25,652 nt of DNA from CAYRIY01 sp964424335 (GTDB lineage Bacteria > Bacillota > Limnochordia > DTU080 > RSA5). The stretch covers positions 1 through 25,652 of the forward strand of contig CAYRIY010000051.1 in NCBI GenBank assembly GCA_964424335.1. Direction: 5' to 3'. The notes under the pieces were generated by a model, which was not told the origin of the DNA, searched no databases, and saw only the letters and a list, made by a program, of their open reading frames with translations. Of the stretch, positions 7,196 to 14,206 are shown piece by piece (the stretch's first letter is position 1; every line of letters starts with the position of its first letter). A program made the translations under genes and the position numbers.

Positions 7196-8017
7196 ATGAA
7201 GCCTTTGACCAGTATCGATCGGCTCAGCCTCAACCAAGCGACGACGGAGAAGTGGAGTGTGCGCGAGGCGGTCGAGGGTTGCGCCAGGGCGGGCATCCCA
7301 GCGATCGGGCTTTGGAGGCACAAAGTCGAGGAACAAGGATTAAAGGAGAGCGCCCGCATCGTGCGGGAAGCCGGGGTGAGCGTCTCGAGCCTTTGCCGCG
7401 GCGGCATGTTTCCCGCCGAGAGCGCCGAAGAGCGCCGGCGTCGAATCGACGACAACCGCAGGGCGATTGACGAAGCGGCGGAGCTGGGCACGGACGTCCT
7501 CGTCCTCGTCTGCGGCGGTCTTCCTAACAACGACCTTGATGCCGCTCGCAAAATGGTGGCCGAAGGCATCGCCGAGGTCGCCCCGTACGCCGCCGAGCGA
7601 GGGGTAAACCTTGGCATTGAGCCGTTGCACCCGATGTTTGCGGCGGATCGCTCCGTCATCGTTACGCTCGAGCATGCAAATGACATCGCCATCGAGATCG
7701 GGGCGGAAAACGTCGGTGTCGTGATCGACGTGTACCACGTGTGGTGGGACCCCAACGTGTACCGAGAGATCGAGCGCGCCAAGGGCCGGATCCTGGGCTT
7801 TCACGTAAACGACTGGATCGTTCCCGCGCCTGACATGCTGCGCGGGCGCGGGATGATGGGCGACGGCTTCATCGAGCTGCGAAGGCTGCGGCACGCCGTC
7901 GACGTCGCCGGGTATACGGGGCCGATCGAGGTCGAGATCTTCAACGATGAGATCTGGAGCAAGCCGGGTGACGAGGTCCTCAAGCTGATGAAAGAGCGAT
8001 ATCTAGAGCACGTGTAA
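7196..8017 (+). CDS. Sugar phosphate isomerase/epimerase-like TIM barrel (AP_endonuc_2 family), copy 1
   Basis: The 273-residue protein has the metal site of xylose-isomerase-like TIM barrels: E142 (LGIEPLHP), D178 (VVIDVYHVWW), H203 (GFHVNDW) and E247 (VEVEIFND). Members isomerise or epimerise keto-sugars, or split keto-glycosides. AGGAGG nine bases before the ATG fixes the start. Partnership with the preceding Gfo/Idh/MocA gene suggests that a sugar oxidised by that enzyme is the substrate. No signal peptide. The gene ends just before a strong terminator. Confidence 0.92.
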   Translation: MKPLTSIDRLSLNQATTEKWSVREAVEGCARAGIPAIGLWRHKVEEQGLKESARIVREAGVSVSSLCRGGMFPAESAEERRRRIDDNRRAIDEAAELGTDVLVLVCGGLPNNDLDAARKMVAEGIAEVAPYAAERGVNLGIEPLHPMFAADRSVIVTLEHANDIAIEIGAENVGVVIDVYHVWWDPNVYREIERAKGRILGFHVNDWIVPAPDMLRGRGMMGDGFIELRRLRHAVDVAGYTGPIEVEIFNDEIWSKPGDEVLKLMKERYLEHV

Positions 8018-8032
8018 CGACAAGGAGGAATT

Positions 8033-8075
8033 GGGGCGGGTCGAGACCGTTGGCGTCGGCCCGCCCCGATTTTTT
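8033..8075 (+). terminator. Rho-independent terminator of the oxidoreductase-isomerase unit
   Basis: GGGGCGGG at 8033-8040 pairs perfectly with CCCGCCCC at 8060-8067, followed by GA and a run of six T (8070-8075). It begins 15 bases after the isomerase stop. An AAGGAGG sequence lies between the stop and the stem with no gene after it. Confidence 0.9.
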
Positions 8076-8164
8076 CGCAACGGCTGCTTCTAAAGCGGCT
8101 TTCCCACACCCCACCCAATTGCTACCCCCGAGTATCTCTCTTGGCTTGCTCCGCCTCACCCCAT

Positions 8165-8213
8165 TTGTAATTGCAGTTACGTCATTACTTTGTAATTGTG
8201 TAATCTGAATTAC
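8165..8213. promoter_or_regulatory. AT-rich cluster of GTAA/TTAC inverted repeats
   Basis: In an otherwise GC-rich gap upstream of the GPP34 gene, GTAATTGCAGTTAC (8167-8180) is followed by ATTAC (8184-8188) and by GTAATT...AATTAC (8192-8197 and 8208-8213). The two dyads suggest a regulator-binding region. No good promoter could be placed in it. The bound factor is unknown. A shorter GCCAG/CTGGC dyad lies further on, near 8234-8246. Confidence 0.4.
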
Positions 8214-8300
8214 GCGCCGCTTGGTTGATGTCATGCCAGGATCTGGCGTGGCTTTAGGCCAAATAACCCGTAGTGGCTTTCTTAAAGGGGAGGGACAGAC

Positions 8301-8999
8301 GTGAGGAACCATGAGACGCTCTTCATCCACGAAGAAGTCATGCTCTTAGCTTTGCGAGATGAAAAGGGAACCGTAGCTGCCGACGTACCGATGATCTACG
8401 TTTTTGGCGGCGCTCTGCTCGCCGAGTTGCTCCTAGCGAACCGCATCGGCATCGAGGAGGGGAGCAAGAGTCGGTTGGTCCGGCTGATCGACCCTGAGCC
8501 CCTCGGCGATCCGATCCTCGACGCGTGCCTCGAGCGCATTGCCGCGGCAAAGCGGCGAGCGCCCCTGCGCACATGGGTCTCCCGCATTTCCGGGATGAGA
8601 GGCCTACAGCGGCGAATTGCCGAGCGGCTGTGTGATCGCAGGATTCTCCGGGCAGAGGAGAGACCAATCCTCGTCATCTTTCCACGGACCGTCTACCCGG
8701 TGGCCGATGCGGCTCCAAAGAGGGCGCTCATTGAACGGCTGGGCGAAGCGATCTTCACCAATCAGAAGGATATCGATCCAAGGACCGTCGTCCTTCTCTC
8801 GATCGCGCACCACGCAAAGCTGCTCCCTCGCGTTTTTGACAAGCGCAAGTTGAAAGAGGAACATGCGCGAATCAAGAGCATCGTGAGCGGAGAAATGACG
8901 GGGAAGGCGACTCGAGAAGCCATTGAGGCAATGCAGGCAGCGATCTTCGTCGCCACCGTCATTCCCGCCGTCACCGTGACGACGACCAGCAATCAGTGA
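8301..8999 (+). CDS. GPP34 (GOLPH3/VPS74-like) family protein
   Basis: The 232-residue mainly helical protein shows the GPP34 pattern: EEVMLLALRDEKGTV at the N-terminus, FGGALLAELLLANRI near residue 40, a central RTWVSRISGMRGLQRRI, then CDRRILRAEERPILVIFP with a short basic loop, and RTVVLLSIAHHAKLL near the C-terminus. Eukaryotic relatives bind phosphatidylinositol-4-phosphate on Golgi membranes and hold glycosyltransferases; the bacterial role is unknown. A membrane-surface role is plausible but not shown. The GTG start has GGGGAGGG eight bases upstream. It begins a four-gene set with the second M55 peptidase 82 bases downstream. The last 15 residues are Thr/Val-rich. Confidence 0.82.
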   Translation: MRNHETLFIHEEVMLLALRDEKGTVAADVPMIYVFGGALLAELLLANRIGIEEGSKSRLVRLIDPEPLGDPILDACLERIAAAKRRAPLRTWVSRISGMRGLQRRIAERLCDRRILRAEERPILVIFPRTVYPVADAAPKRALIERLGEAIFTNQKDIDPRTVVLLSIAHHAKLLPRVFDKRKLKEEHARIKSIVSGEMTGKATREAIEAMQAAIFVATVIPAVTVTTTSNQ

Positions 9000-9024
9000 G
9001 CCAAGATCTGGATCCATCGCTTGC

Positions 9025-9063
9025 CTGGCAACTTTGACTGGCCACTTTGACTAGCAACTTTAA
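9025..9063 (+). repeat. Three tandem 13-base repeats before the second M55 gene
   Basis: CTGGCAACTTTGA (9025-9037), CTGGCCACTTTGA (9038-9050) and CTAGCAACTTTAA (9051-9063) are adjacent and differ by one to three bases. They end just before the GGAGG ribosome site at 9067-9071. They could be a slipped-strand duplication in the leader, or a binding array that tunes translation. Confidence 0.75.
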
Positions 9064-9081
9064 CTTGGAGGCGACCCGTCC

Positions 9082-9858
9082 GTGCGCGTGTACATACTGA
9101 CCGATATCGAAGGCTCGGCGGGCGTTGCGTCGTTCATCGACGACTCGTACGCCGACGGTCGATTTCACATGAAAGCCCGGTCCCTGCTTACGCAAGAGGT
9201 GAACGCCGCCGTTGACGGAGCGCTCGAGGCCGGGGCAACGGAGATCGTGGTGTGGGACGGCCATGGCCCCGGGGCGATCAACCCCGAGGAGCTCCACGAA
9301 GAGGCGAAATTGCTGCACGGCCGGGGCCGACCGCAAAACCTTTTGCTCGACCGAGGCTTTGACGCCCTCATGTTCGTCGGCCAGCACGCCATGAACAACG
9401 TGCCCGACGGCAACCTAGCCCACACCTACTCGAGCCGCGACATCGATGAGATGCGCCTAAACGGCGTTCCCATCGGAGAGTTTGGCCTTCGCACCTACCT
9501 TGCGGGACACTTTGACATCCCGGTCGTCATGCTCACCGGGGATGAAGCGGCTTGCCGGGAAGCGCGAGCCATGGTTCCCAACATCGTGACGGTGGCGGTG
9601 AAAGAGGGGATCAGCCGGACGCTCGCACTGACGCTGAGCCCGGCCAAGGCGCGGGCGATGATTCGTGAGGGCGCCTTCGAGGCGCTCACGCATAGGGATA
9701 GGGTCAAGCCAATTCCGCCGCCCCCGCCGCCGTACCGCCTCGAGATTCGCTACTTGCGTGCGGAGTCCGCGGAGCGAAGCGCAAATGGCGGCGCTCGCCG
9801 GGTCGATCTGACGACGGTTGCGTACGAAAGCGACGACTTTTTGGATATCCAAAGGTGA
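9082..9858 (+). CDS. M55 family D-aminopeptidase (DppA-type), copy 2
   Basis: The 258-residue paralogue of the protein at 5062 keeps all zinc ligands: D8 and E10 (TDIEG), H61 (DGHG), H102 (GQHAM) and E133 (IGEFG), plus H114 in LAHTYS. It differs in the lid region (an NNVPDG loop in place of the glycine-rich loop) and at the C-terminus, where six prolines lead to a shorter tail, so substrate range probably differs. GGAGG ten bases before the GTG supports the start. The D-2-hydroxyacid dehydrogenase begins 22 bases downstream, so the two are probably co-transcribed. Confidence 0.93.
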   Translation: MRVYILTDIEGSAGVASFIDDSYADGRFHMKARSLLTQEVNAAVDGALEAGATEIVVWDGHGPGAINPEELHEEAKLLHGRGRPQNLLLDRGFDALMFVGQHAMNNVPDGNLAHTYSSRDIDEMRLNGVPIGEFGLRTYLAGHFDIPVVMLTGDEAACREARAMVPNIVTVAVKEGISRTLALTLSPAKARAMIREGAFEALTHRDRVKPIPPPPPPYRLEIRYLRAESAERSANGGARRVDLTTVAYESDDFLDIQR

Positions 9859-9879
9859 GAGCAAGGAGCGAAACGGACG

Positions 9880-10824
9880 TTGAGCGGGCTCAAGGTTTGC
9901 TTGCTGTTTGGCGATGAAACAAAGCATGGCGACGCCATTCGAACGTTTGGCGTGGAGGTGGTACGGCCTGCGGCGGGCGAGGCGGCAAGCGCTTTGAAGG
10001 ACGCCGATATCGTCGTCGGATGGCCCGGGGAGGAGCAACTCAAGGCAGCCGAGAAGGTAAAGTGGATCCACCTTGGCAGCGCAGGCGCAGATGTGGCGGT
10101 CCGCTCCCGGCTTGTGCGAGAACGTGGGATCGTTGTCACCAATTCGAGTGGCGTGTTTGGCATACCCATCGCCGAGCACGTCCTCGGCCTGATGCTGGCA
10201 TTGAGCCGCAAGCTGCACGAGGCCATCCAAAGCCAGGTCGAAGGCGTGTGGCGCAGGCCCGAAGGGGCGGGGGAGCTCTATGGCAAAACCGCCGGCATCC
10301 TCGGACTTGGCGATATCGGGACCGAGGTGGCAAAGCGAGCCAAGGCGTTTGGAATGCACACGATCGCCGTCAAGCGCCGCGTTGCGGCCAAACCGGAGTG
10401 GGTGGACGAACTTTACGGCGAAGAAGGCGTGGACCTGCTCGTTCAGCGTTCCGACTTTGTGATTTTGTGCCTCCCGGGGACGAACTCGACGCAAAAAGTC
10501 CTTTCCAGAGAACGCATTTGGGCGATGAAACCGGACGCGTTTGTGATCAATATCGGCCGGGGATCATTGATTGATGAAGAGGCGCTGATCGAGGCGCTCG
10601 AAGTCGGCCGGATCAAGGGTGCGGGACTCGATGTTTTTGGGACCGAGCCGCTTCCCGCAGGCAGTCCGCTGTGGAAGATGAAAAACGTGATCATCTCCCC
10701 CCATTATTCGGGCGCCAATCCTTACCACGCCGACCGGAGCATAGCGATATTCTGTCGCAACCTCGAACAATATCTCAAAGGCACGCCGATGGAGAACCGG
10801 GTCGACCTCGAACATGGGTACTGA
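9880..10824 (+). CDS. D-isomer-specific 2-hydroxyacid dehydrogenase
   Basis: The 314-residue protein has a split catalytic domain around a Rossmann domain. It shows GLGDIG at 142-147 and the catalytic triad R227 (NIGRGSLID), E256 (GTEPLP) and H275 (SPHYSG). It would interconvert a 2-keto acid and a D-2-hydroxy acid. The end of the second Rossmann strand reads VKRR rather than carrying the usual Asp, which favours NADP(H) over NAD(H). The start is a TTG with AAGGAG eleven bases upstream. Placed after an M55 peptidase, it could act on keto acids derived from released D-amino acids, but no D-amino-acid aminotransferase or oxidase is nearby. The phosphoglycerate dehydrogenase regulatory domain is absent. 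Confidence 0.92.
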   Translation: MSGLKVCLLFGDETKHGDAIRTFGVEVVRPAAGEAASALKDADIVVGWPGEEQLKAAEKVKWIHLGSAGADVAVRSRLVRERGIVVTNSSGVFGIPIAEHVLGLMLALSRKLHEAIQSQVEGVWRRPEGAGELYGKTAGILGLGDIGTEVAKRAKAFGMHTIAVKRRVAAKPEWVDELYGEEGVDLLVQRSDFVILCLPGTNSTQKVLSRERIWAMKPDAFVINIGRGSLIDEEALIEALEVGRIKGAGLDVFGTEPLPAGSPLWKMKNVIISPHYSGANPYHADRSIAIFCRNLEQYLKGTPMENRVDLEHGY

Positions 10825-10835
10825 TCCGACATAAA

Positions 10836-11318
10836 ATGACGACCGGTAGGAACGCCACGGAGGTGGGACCCATCAATCCAGAAGTAAAAGCAAAGGCCGA
10901 AGCGCTTGCCAACGCGCTTGCGGAGTCCGACGAGTTTAAGAAATTTCAAGAGGCCCGTGAAGAGCTCGACAAGCACGAGGCCGCGAAGATCATGTTGCGG
11001 GACTTTCAGCAAAAGCAGCTCGCCTTGCAGCAGAAAGTAATGCAAGGGCATGCGCCGACCGAGGCGGAGGTCGCGTCGCTGCAACAGGCGTACCAACTGG
11101 TGACCTTCAACCCTTACGTGCGCAAAGTGGTCGAAGCGGAGGTTGCATTTAGCGAGCTCCTCGCAAGTGTGCAGCAGATCCTTGCCGAGGCGGTGGGCAT
11201 CGAGGGGCCTGAAGAAGAGGGCGCAGAGCAGGGCGAACTGGGGAGCGGACCGGCCCAAGGACCCAAGCCGGACGACGGAGGCCCCGCCCGCCCCAGGCTC
11301 TGGGTGCCCGGACGCTAA
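10836..11318 (+). CDS. YlbF/YmcA-family protein
   Basis: The 160-residue protein begins a helical YlbF-type domain at INPEVKAKAEALANALAESD and continues with FKKFQEAREELDKHEAAKIM and LRDFQQKQLALQQKVMQGHA. In Bacillus, YlbF, YmcA and YaaT form a complex that affects RNase Y-dependent mRNA processing and biofilm/sporulation decisions; this copy may be a diverged relative such as YheA. A low-complexity Gly/Glu/Pro tail of about 40 residues follows the domain and is not family-typical. The start is uncertain: the ATG at 10836 has no clear ribosome site, and a GTG at 10863 is the alternative. It begins 11 bases after the dehydrogenase stop and ends the operon. Confidence 0.85.
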   Translation: MTTGRNATEVGPINPEVKAKAEALANALAESDEFKKFQEAREELDKHEAAKIMLRDFQQKQLALQQKVMQGHAPTEAEVASLQQAYQLVTFNPYVRKVVEAEVAFSELLASVQQILAEAVGIEGPEEEGAEQGELGSGPAQGPKPDDGGPARPRLWVPGR

Positions 11319-11387
11319 TCCAAGATCAGAACCGCGCGGACGTAAGCGTGTGATCGAAACCCACGGAAAGCACACGGAAACTGGAAA

Positions 11388-11418
11388 GGCGGCGAGCCCA
11401 TAAAAACGGCCCGCCGCC
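11388..11418. other. GC-rich hairpin, possible bidirectional terminator element
   Basis: GGCGGCGAGCC (11388-11398) pairs with GGCCCGCCGCC (11408-11418) with a single mismatch and an A-rich loop. No strong T-run follows on either side, though TTTCC follows in minus-strand reading. It lies between the YlbF-type gene and the convergent CD3324-family gene. Confidence 0.45.
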
Positions 11419-11433
11419 TTGCTGATCCCGATC

Positions 11434-11472
11434 GGTGGCGCAGTCGTTAAGACCGCGCCACCTCCCGGTTTT
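11434..11472 (+). terminator. Probable terminator after the YlbF-type gene
   Basis: GGTGGCGC (11434-11441) pairs perfectly with GCGCCACC (11455-11462), with a further GTC/GAC pairing inside and a GTTAA loop. A short TTTT tract follows at 11469-11472, set off by six bases from the stem, so termination may be inefficient. Together with the preceding hairpin it makes a 75-base structured region. Confidence 0.5.
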
Positions 11473-11579
11473 CGCTCGATACCATTGTCGAAAACCACCT
11501 CCCTTGCCATAGAGGTTTTTGCGACGTCGCACTCTTAGCATATGCGCTCCAAAGGGGCGGCGGCAAGGGCACTCTTTCT

Positions 11580-11852
11580 CTAAAGGCGTTTTCGCCTCGT
11601 TCCCCGGACGATCTTGCGAATCGTGTGGACGCTCAGGTGGTAACGCTCCGCAAGGCGCTCAAAGGATTCGCCTTGGGCGTACAGGGACCTGATCTCGTCG
11701 TTGCGGGCCCTCAAAGCGACGCGGGCGCCGCTTTTTTCCCCCCACGCCTTTCGTTCTCCCCGTACGGGAATGTAGACCAGTTCGCCCTCAAAATACTCCT
11801 GGAGCGCGCACAAAAGCGCTTGTGGAAGGATGTCTTCGGCGTTTTTGTACAC
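11580..11852 (-). CDS. CD3324-family helix-turn-helix protein
   Basis: The 90-residue protein matches the small CD3324 family known in Firmicutes: YKNAEDILPQALLCALQEYF at the start, EGELVYIPVRGE, WGEKSGAR in the middle, and a C-terminal helix-turn-helix (FERLAERYHLSVHTIRKIVRG). It is probably a DNA-binding regulator with Mor-like architecture; target genes are unknown. The GTG start is supported by GGGAGG six bases upstream. The C-terminal end is very basic (GTRRKRL). It lies downstream of the DUF2161 gene on the same strand, separated by 185 bases, so it may have its own promoter; a weak pair TTGCGT, 17 bases, TCAAAT lies just upstream. Confidence 0.85.
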   Translation of the reverse strand: MYKNAEDILPQALLCALQEYFEGELVYIPVRGERKAWGEKSGARVALRARNDEIRSLYAQGESFERLAERYHLSVHTIRKIVRGTRRKRL

Positions 11853-12037
11853 GAGGAGCCTCCCAATAGTCGAATTTGAGACGTGCTAGCTTTCTTACGC
11901 AACCCGAGAGACCTACATGGACTGCCATCGACTCCACCTCCACATTAAAAATGTTCAAGAAACTTCCCGCTCGGACGCTCATGTAAGGGGCGACATCGGG
12001 CGAAATGCTCCCGCACGCCGCTCTCCGCCAGGTGGCG

Positions 12038-12739
12038 TCACGGCTTGGGATCGCTTGGGAGAGGGTTCGCCAGTTGAGCGACAACCTCCTTGTAATCACG
12101 GAGGGCCTGCCGTCCTCGAGGCGAAAGCTCGTAGACGCCTCGCGATACCCGTTCGAACCAATCATAATAATTGTCTCGCAAAATCGTGCCGGACCGCTCG
12201 ATGCCGGCGCCTTGGCGCACATCCCGTACCTGGGCGGGGCCGTTTTGTTCGAGGAATGCCGCGATGCGTAGAGCCTCTTCTCGGTACGCGGTGACGAGCG
12301 GCCGCCGCGTGCTTCCGCCCACGTTGTGATCCCCGCTGCGCCGCTCAAATTCGGAGATGAGGCTCACTTTGCGTTTGCCGTTCATCTGGGGCTTGTACGG
12401 CCCGGGCTCGCAAACGATCTCGACAGGGTCGATGCGGCGGCGGCTCGAGACCGTGATGAGGCCGATCGCCAGCATGCGGCAGAGCCGGATCACCTCGCGC
12501 CACCTGCTTCGCCTTGGGTTGGCCGGGGCCTCTACAGCGAGGTAGACGTTGTCGGTCAACTTTTTTCGGTCGATGCACTGGAGAATGGCCGTGAGGTTCA
12601 CGCTTCGTTTCAACTCGACGATGACGATGTCACCGCCCCGCACGGCGACGAGGTCGCACCCGTCGACCTCGCCCTTGACGTCGTAGCCTGCGCTTTCGAA
12701 GCGCTCTTTGATCGGTTGATATAGATCCGTTTCCGCCAA
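12038..12739 (-). CDS. DUF2161 family, PD-(D/E)XK-type putative phosphodiesterase with C-terminal winged-helix-like region
   Basis: The 233-residue protein begins LYQPIKERFESAGYDVKGEV and carries the PD-(D/E)XK core: E24, D29 (GCDLVAVRG) and E42-L-K44 (VIVELKRSVN), followed by DRKKLTDNVYLAVEAP. This is the DUF2161 pattern. The second half (EEALRIAAFLEQNGPAQVRD, then GVYELSPRGRQAL) looks like a winged-helix DNA-binding domain, so the protein probably acts on nucleic acid; the catalytic activity is not established. The start is a TTG with GAGGGAT about seven bases upstream. It lies alone between DUF2619 and CD3324 genes. No restriction-modification partner is seen. Confidence 0.85.
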   Translation of the reverse strand: MAETDLYQPIKERFESAGYDVKGEVDGCDLVAVRGGDIVIVELKRSVNLTAILQCIDRKKLTDNVYLAVEAPANPRRSRWREVIRLCRMLAIGLITVSSRRRIDPVEIVCEPGPYKPQMNGKRKVSLISEFERRSGDHNVGGSTRRPLVTAYREEALRIAAFLEQNGPAQVRDVRQGAGIERSGTILRDNYYDWFERVSRGVYELSPRGRQALRDYKEVVAQLANPLPSDPKP

Positions 12740-12793
12740 TGGACATCCCTCGCACCTGTTACATACGGTGTGGGAACGTCCATGCCTTCCTCG

Positions 12794-13066
12794 CTAGCGC
12801 CTTGCAGCGAGCAGGATGAGGAGGACTCCTGCGAAAATCATGCCTAGCTTGACATAGGAGACGCGGCCCGCAAGTCCGATCAGGCCCAAGGAGCTTACGG
12901 CGATAAACATGAGAGGGCCGATCAGCCCGAGCAGGGCGTTGATTTGAAACGCAGTTTCGACCCGTTGAAACTTATACATGAGAAAGGCCGCCGTCACCTC
13001 GATGCTCCCTGCCACGAGGCGAAACAAGGCCATCCCGGCAACGATTTTAGCCTCGTCCGTCCACAA
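12794..13066 (-). CDS. DUF2619 (YqhV-type) small membrane protein
   Basis: The 90-residue form from the TTG at 13066 (GGGAGG nine bases upstream) begins WTDEAKIVAGMALFRLVAGS and contains IEVTAAFLMYKFQRVETAFQ, matching Bacillus YqhV in sequence and length. Three hydrophobic segments are predicted, around residues 8-28, 40-62 and 68-87. In Bacillus the gene lies beside the spoIIIA locus, but its function is not known. The open frame reaches an ATG at 13156 (120 residues), but the extra 30 residues are polar and unlike the family, so the shorter form is preferred. The DUF2161 gene starts 54 bases downstream. Confidence 0.83.
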   Translation of the reverse strand: MWTDEAKIVAGMALFRLVAGSIEVTAAFLMYKFQRVETAFQINALLGLIGPLMFIAVSSLGLIGLAGRVSYVKLGMIFAGVLLILLAARR

Positions 13067-13412
13067 CGTCCCACGCCTCCCACGGCTCGGATCGCTCGAT
13101 GGCATCGCGTTCACACCGCCGACACCTTGATCGTATGTCAGTCGCTCGGGGCGCATGCTTCTTGTACTCGAAAAGCATCATTCGGGTGACAAGAGGACTG
13201 ATGAGTGGGGCCGCGCTGATTGACGTGGGACAGGGTCCGTATGGATCGAGCAATTTGCAAGTAAGCTCGAGTGTGGCTGGAGGATTATGCGACGAGGGAA
13301 TGAACTACGACATGTGAAAAGACAAGATATCTTAGGAGGCGCCGCCTATTCGAGGTTGGGGCGGCAGGTGGGGACGGCAGCCAATCGGATTTTTGAGGAG
13401 GAAATAGGAGCG
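13067..13412. other. Divergent intergenic region between DUF2619 and the second TIM-barrel gene
   Basis: No gene is supported under the preferred starts. In-frame extensions of both flanking genes run into this region (to 13156 and 13287) but lack family similarity. A promoter or operator for the 13413 operon is expected here. TTGACG at 13220 and TTGCAA at 13255 resemble -35 boxes, but neither has a -10 box at suitable spacing. Confidence 0.3.
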
Positions 13413-14192
13413 TTGCTTCTTTCGGCGAGTACTTGTTGCGTGCCTCATTTGAGTCGAGATGAGGCGCTTGCTTGTTTTCAGCGTGCGGGATACGCGCATC
13501 TCGAAAACTTCACTACGTGGACGGGCAGCCGCTTTGATCCTGAAACGGAGGATCCGAGCGTCGTTCGCAAGCAGCTCGAGCGGTACGGATTGACGCTTTC
13601 TTCGCTCAACGTGACCAATCTCAGGGCGGGCAGCGAGCGCGAGCGGAGGGCTCAAGTCGACTCTGCAAAGCGCGGCATCGAGTTTGCTGCTTCGCTTGGC
13701 GCCCGCATCGTCAACCTCAAGGGCGGCGGGCGATCAAAGCAGGATATGGAGGCGTTGATCGAGGGTGTGAGCGAGCTCGCCGGCTTTATTGACGGTATGG
13801 ACGTCGACGGCGAACCGGTGCTGCTTTGCCTTGGCAACCATCATGGCAACCGGCTTCAAGACCGATCGGACCTCGAGACGGTGCTTCAAAGCATCGATCA
13901 CCCGCAAGTGCGCGTCTTGGTCGACATCGGTCACTTCCACTCGTCAGGCGTCGATTCAAGTGGCATCATCGAGAGGTTTTCAAAGAGAATCGGGCTCGTA
14001 CATACCAAAGACCAAATCGGCAAACAATCCGTGCCCTTTGGCAGTGGCGAAATCGACAACGCTCGATTGATGGCCCAGCTCACTGAGCTAGGCTACGGCG
14101 GTTTTCTCGTCGTCGAAATCGAGGTGGAAGACGTCGAAAACATCGAACGCTACTTGCGCGAGGGCCGGGAGTATCTCCAAAAGCTTATATAG
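13413..14192 (+). CDS. Sugar isomerase/epimerase-like TIM barrel (AP_endonuc_2 family), copy 2
   Basis: The 259-residue protein begins LLSASTCCVPHLSRDEALAC, a typical start for this family, and keeps three metal-site residues: D171 (LVDIGHFHSSG), H197 (LVHTKD) and E235 (VVEIEV). At the first ligand position, where relatives usually have Glu in an E-N-H pattern, it has G141 (CLGNHHGN), so activity may be altered or a nearby His may substitute. The TTG at 13413 has AGGAGG 11 bases upstream; an in-frame ATG at 13287 gives an N-terminal extension unlike the family. It heads an operon with the Gfo/Idh/MocA protein (15 bases on) and the 761-residue glycosidase-like protein, pointing to saccharide metabolism. 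Confidence 0.87.
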   Translation: MLLSASTCCVPHLSRDEALACFQRAGYAHLENFTTWTGSRFDPETEDPSVVRKQLERYGLTLSSLNVTNLRAGSERERRAQVDSAKRGIEFAASLGARIVNLKGGGRSKQDMEALIEGVSELAGFIDGMDVDGEPVLLCLGNHHGNRLQDRSDLETVLQSIDHPQVRVLVDIGHFHSSGVDSSGIIERFSKRIGLVHTKDQIGKQSVPFGSGEIDNARLMAQLTELGYGGFLVVEIEVEDVENIERYLREGREYLQKLI

Positions 14193-14206
14193 GGGAGTGA
14201 GCGCTC

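Noticed and set aside
11434..11483. tRNA-like look of the GTGGCGCAGTCGTTAAGACC segment
   Set aside because: It resembles a D-arm, but no anticodon arm or T-arm follows and the two GGTGGCGC/GCGCCACC arms pair with each other. A terminator-like hairpin is the better reading.
11788..11982. Possible small minus-strand gene starting MSVRAGSFLNIFN
   Set aside because: The ATG at 11982 has no ribosome site, and the frame overlaps the CD3324-family gene out of phase. A slight likeness to spore-germination peptides is too weak to support.
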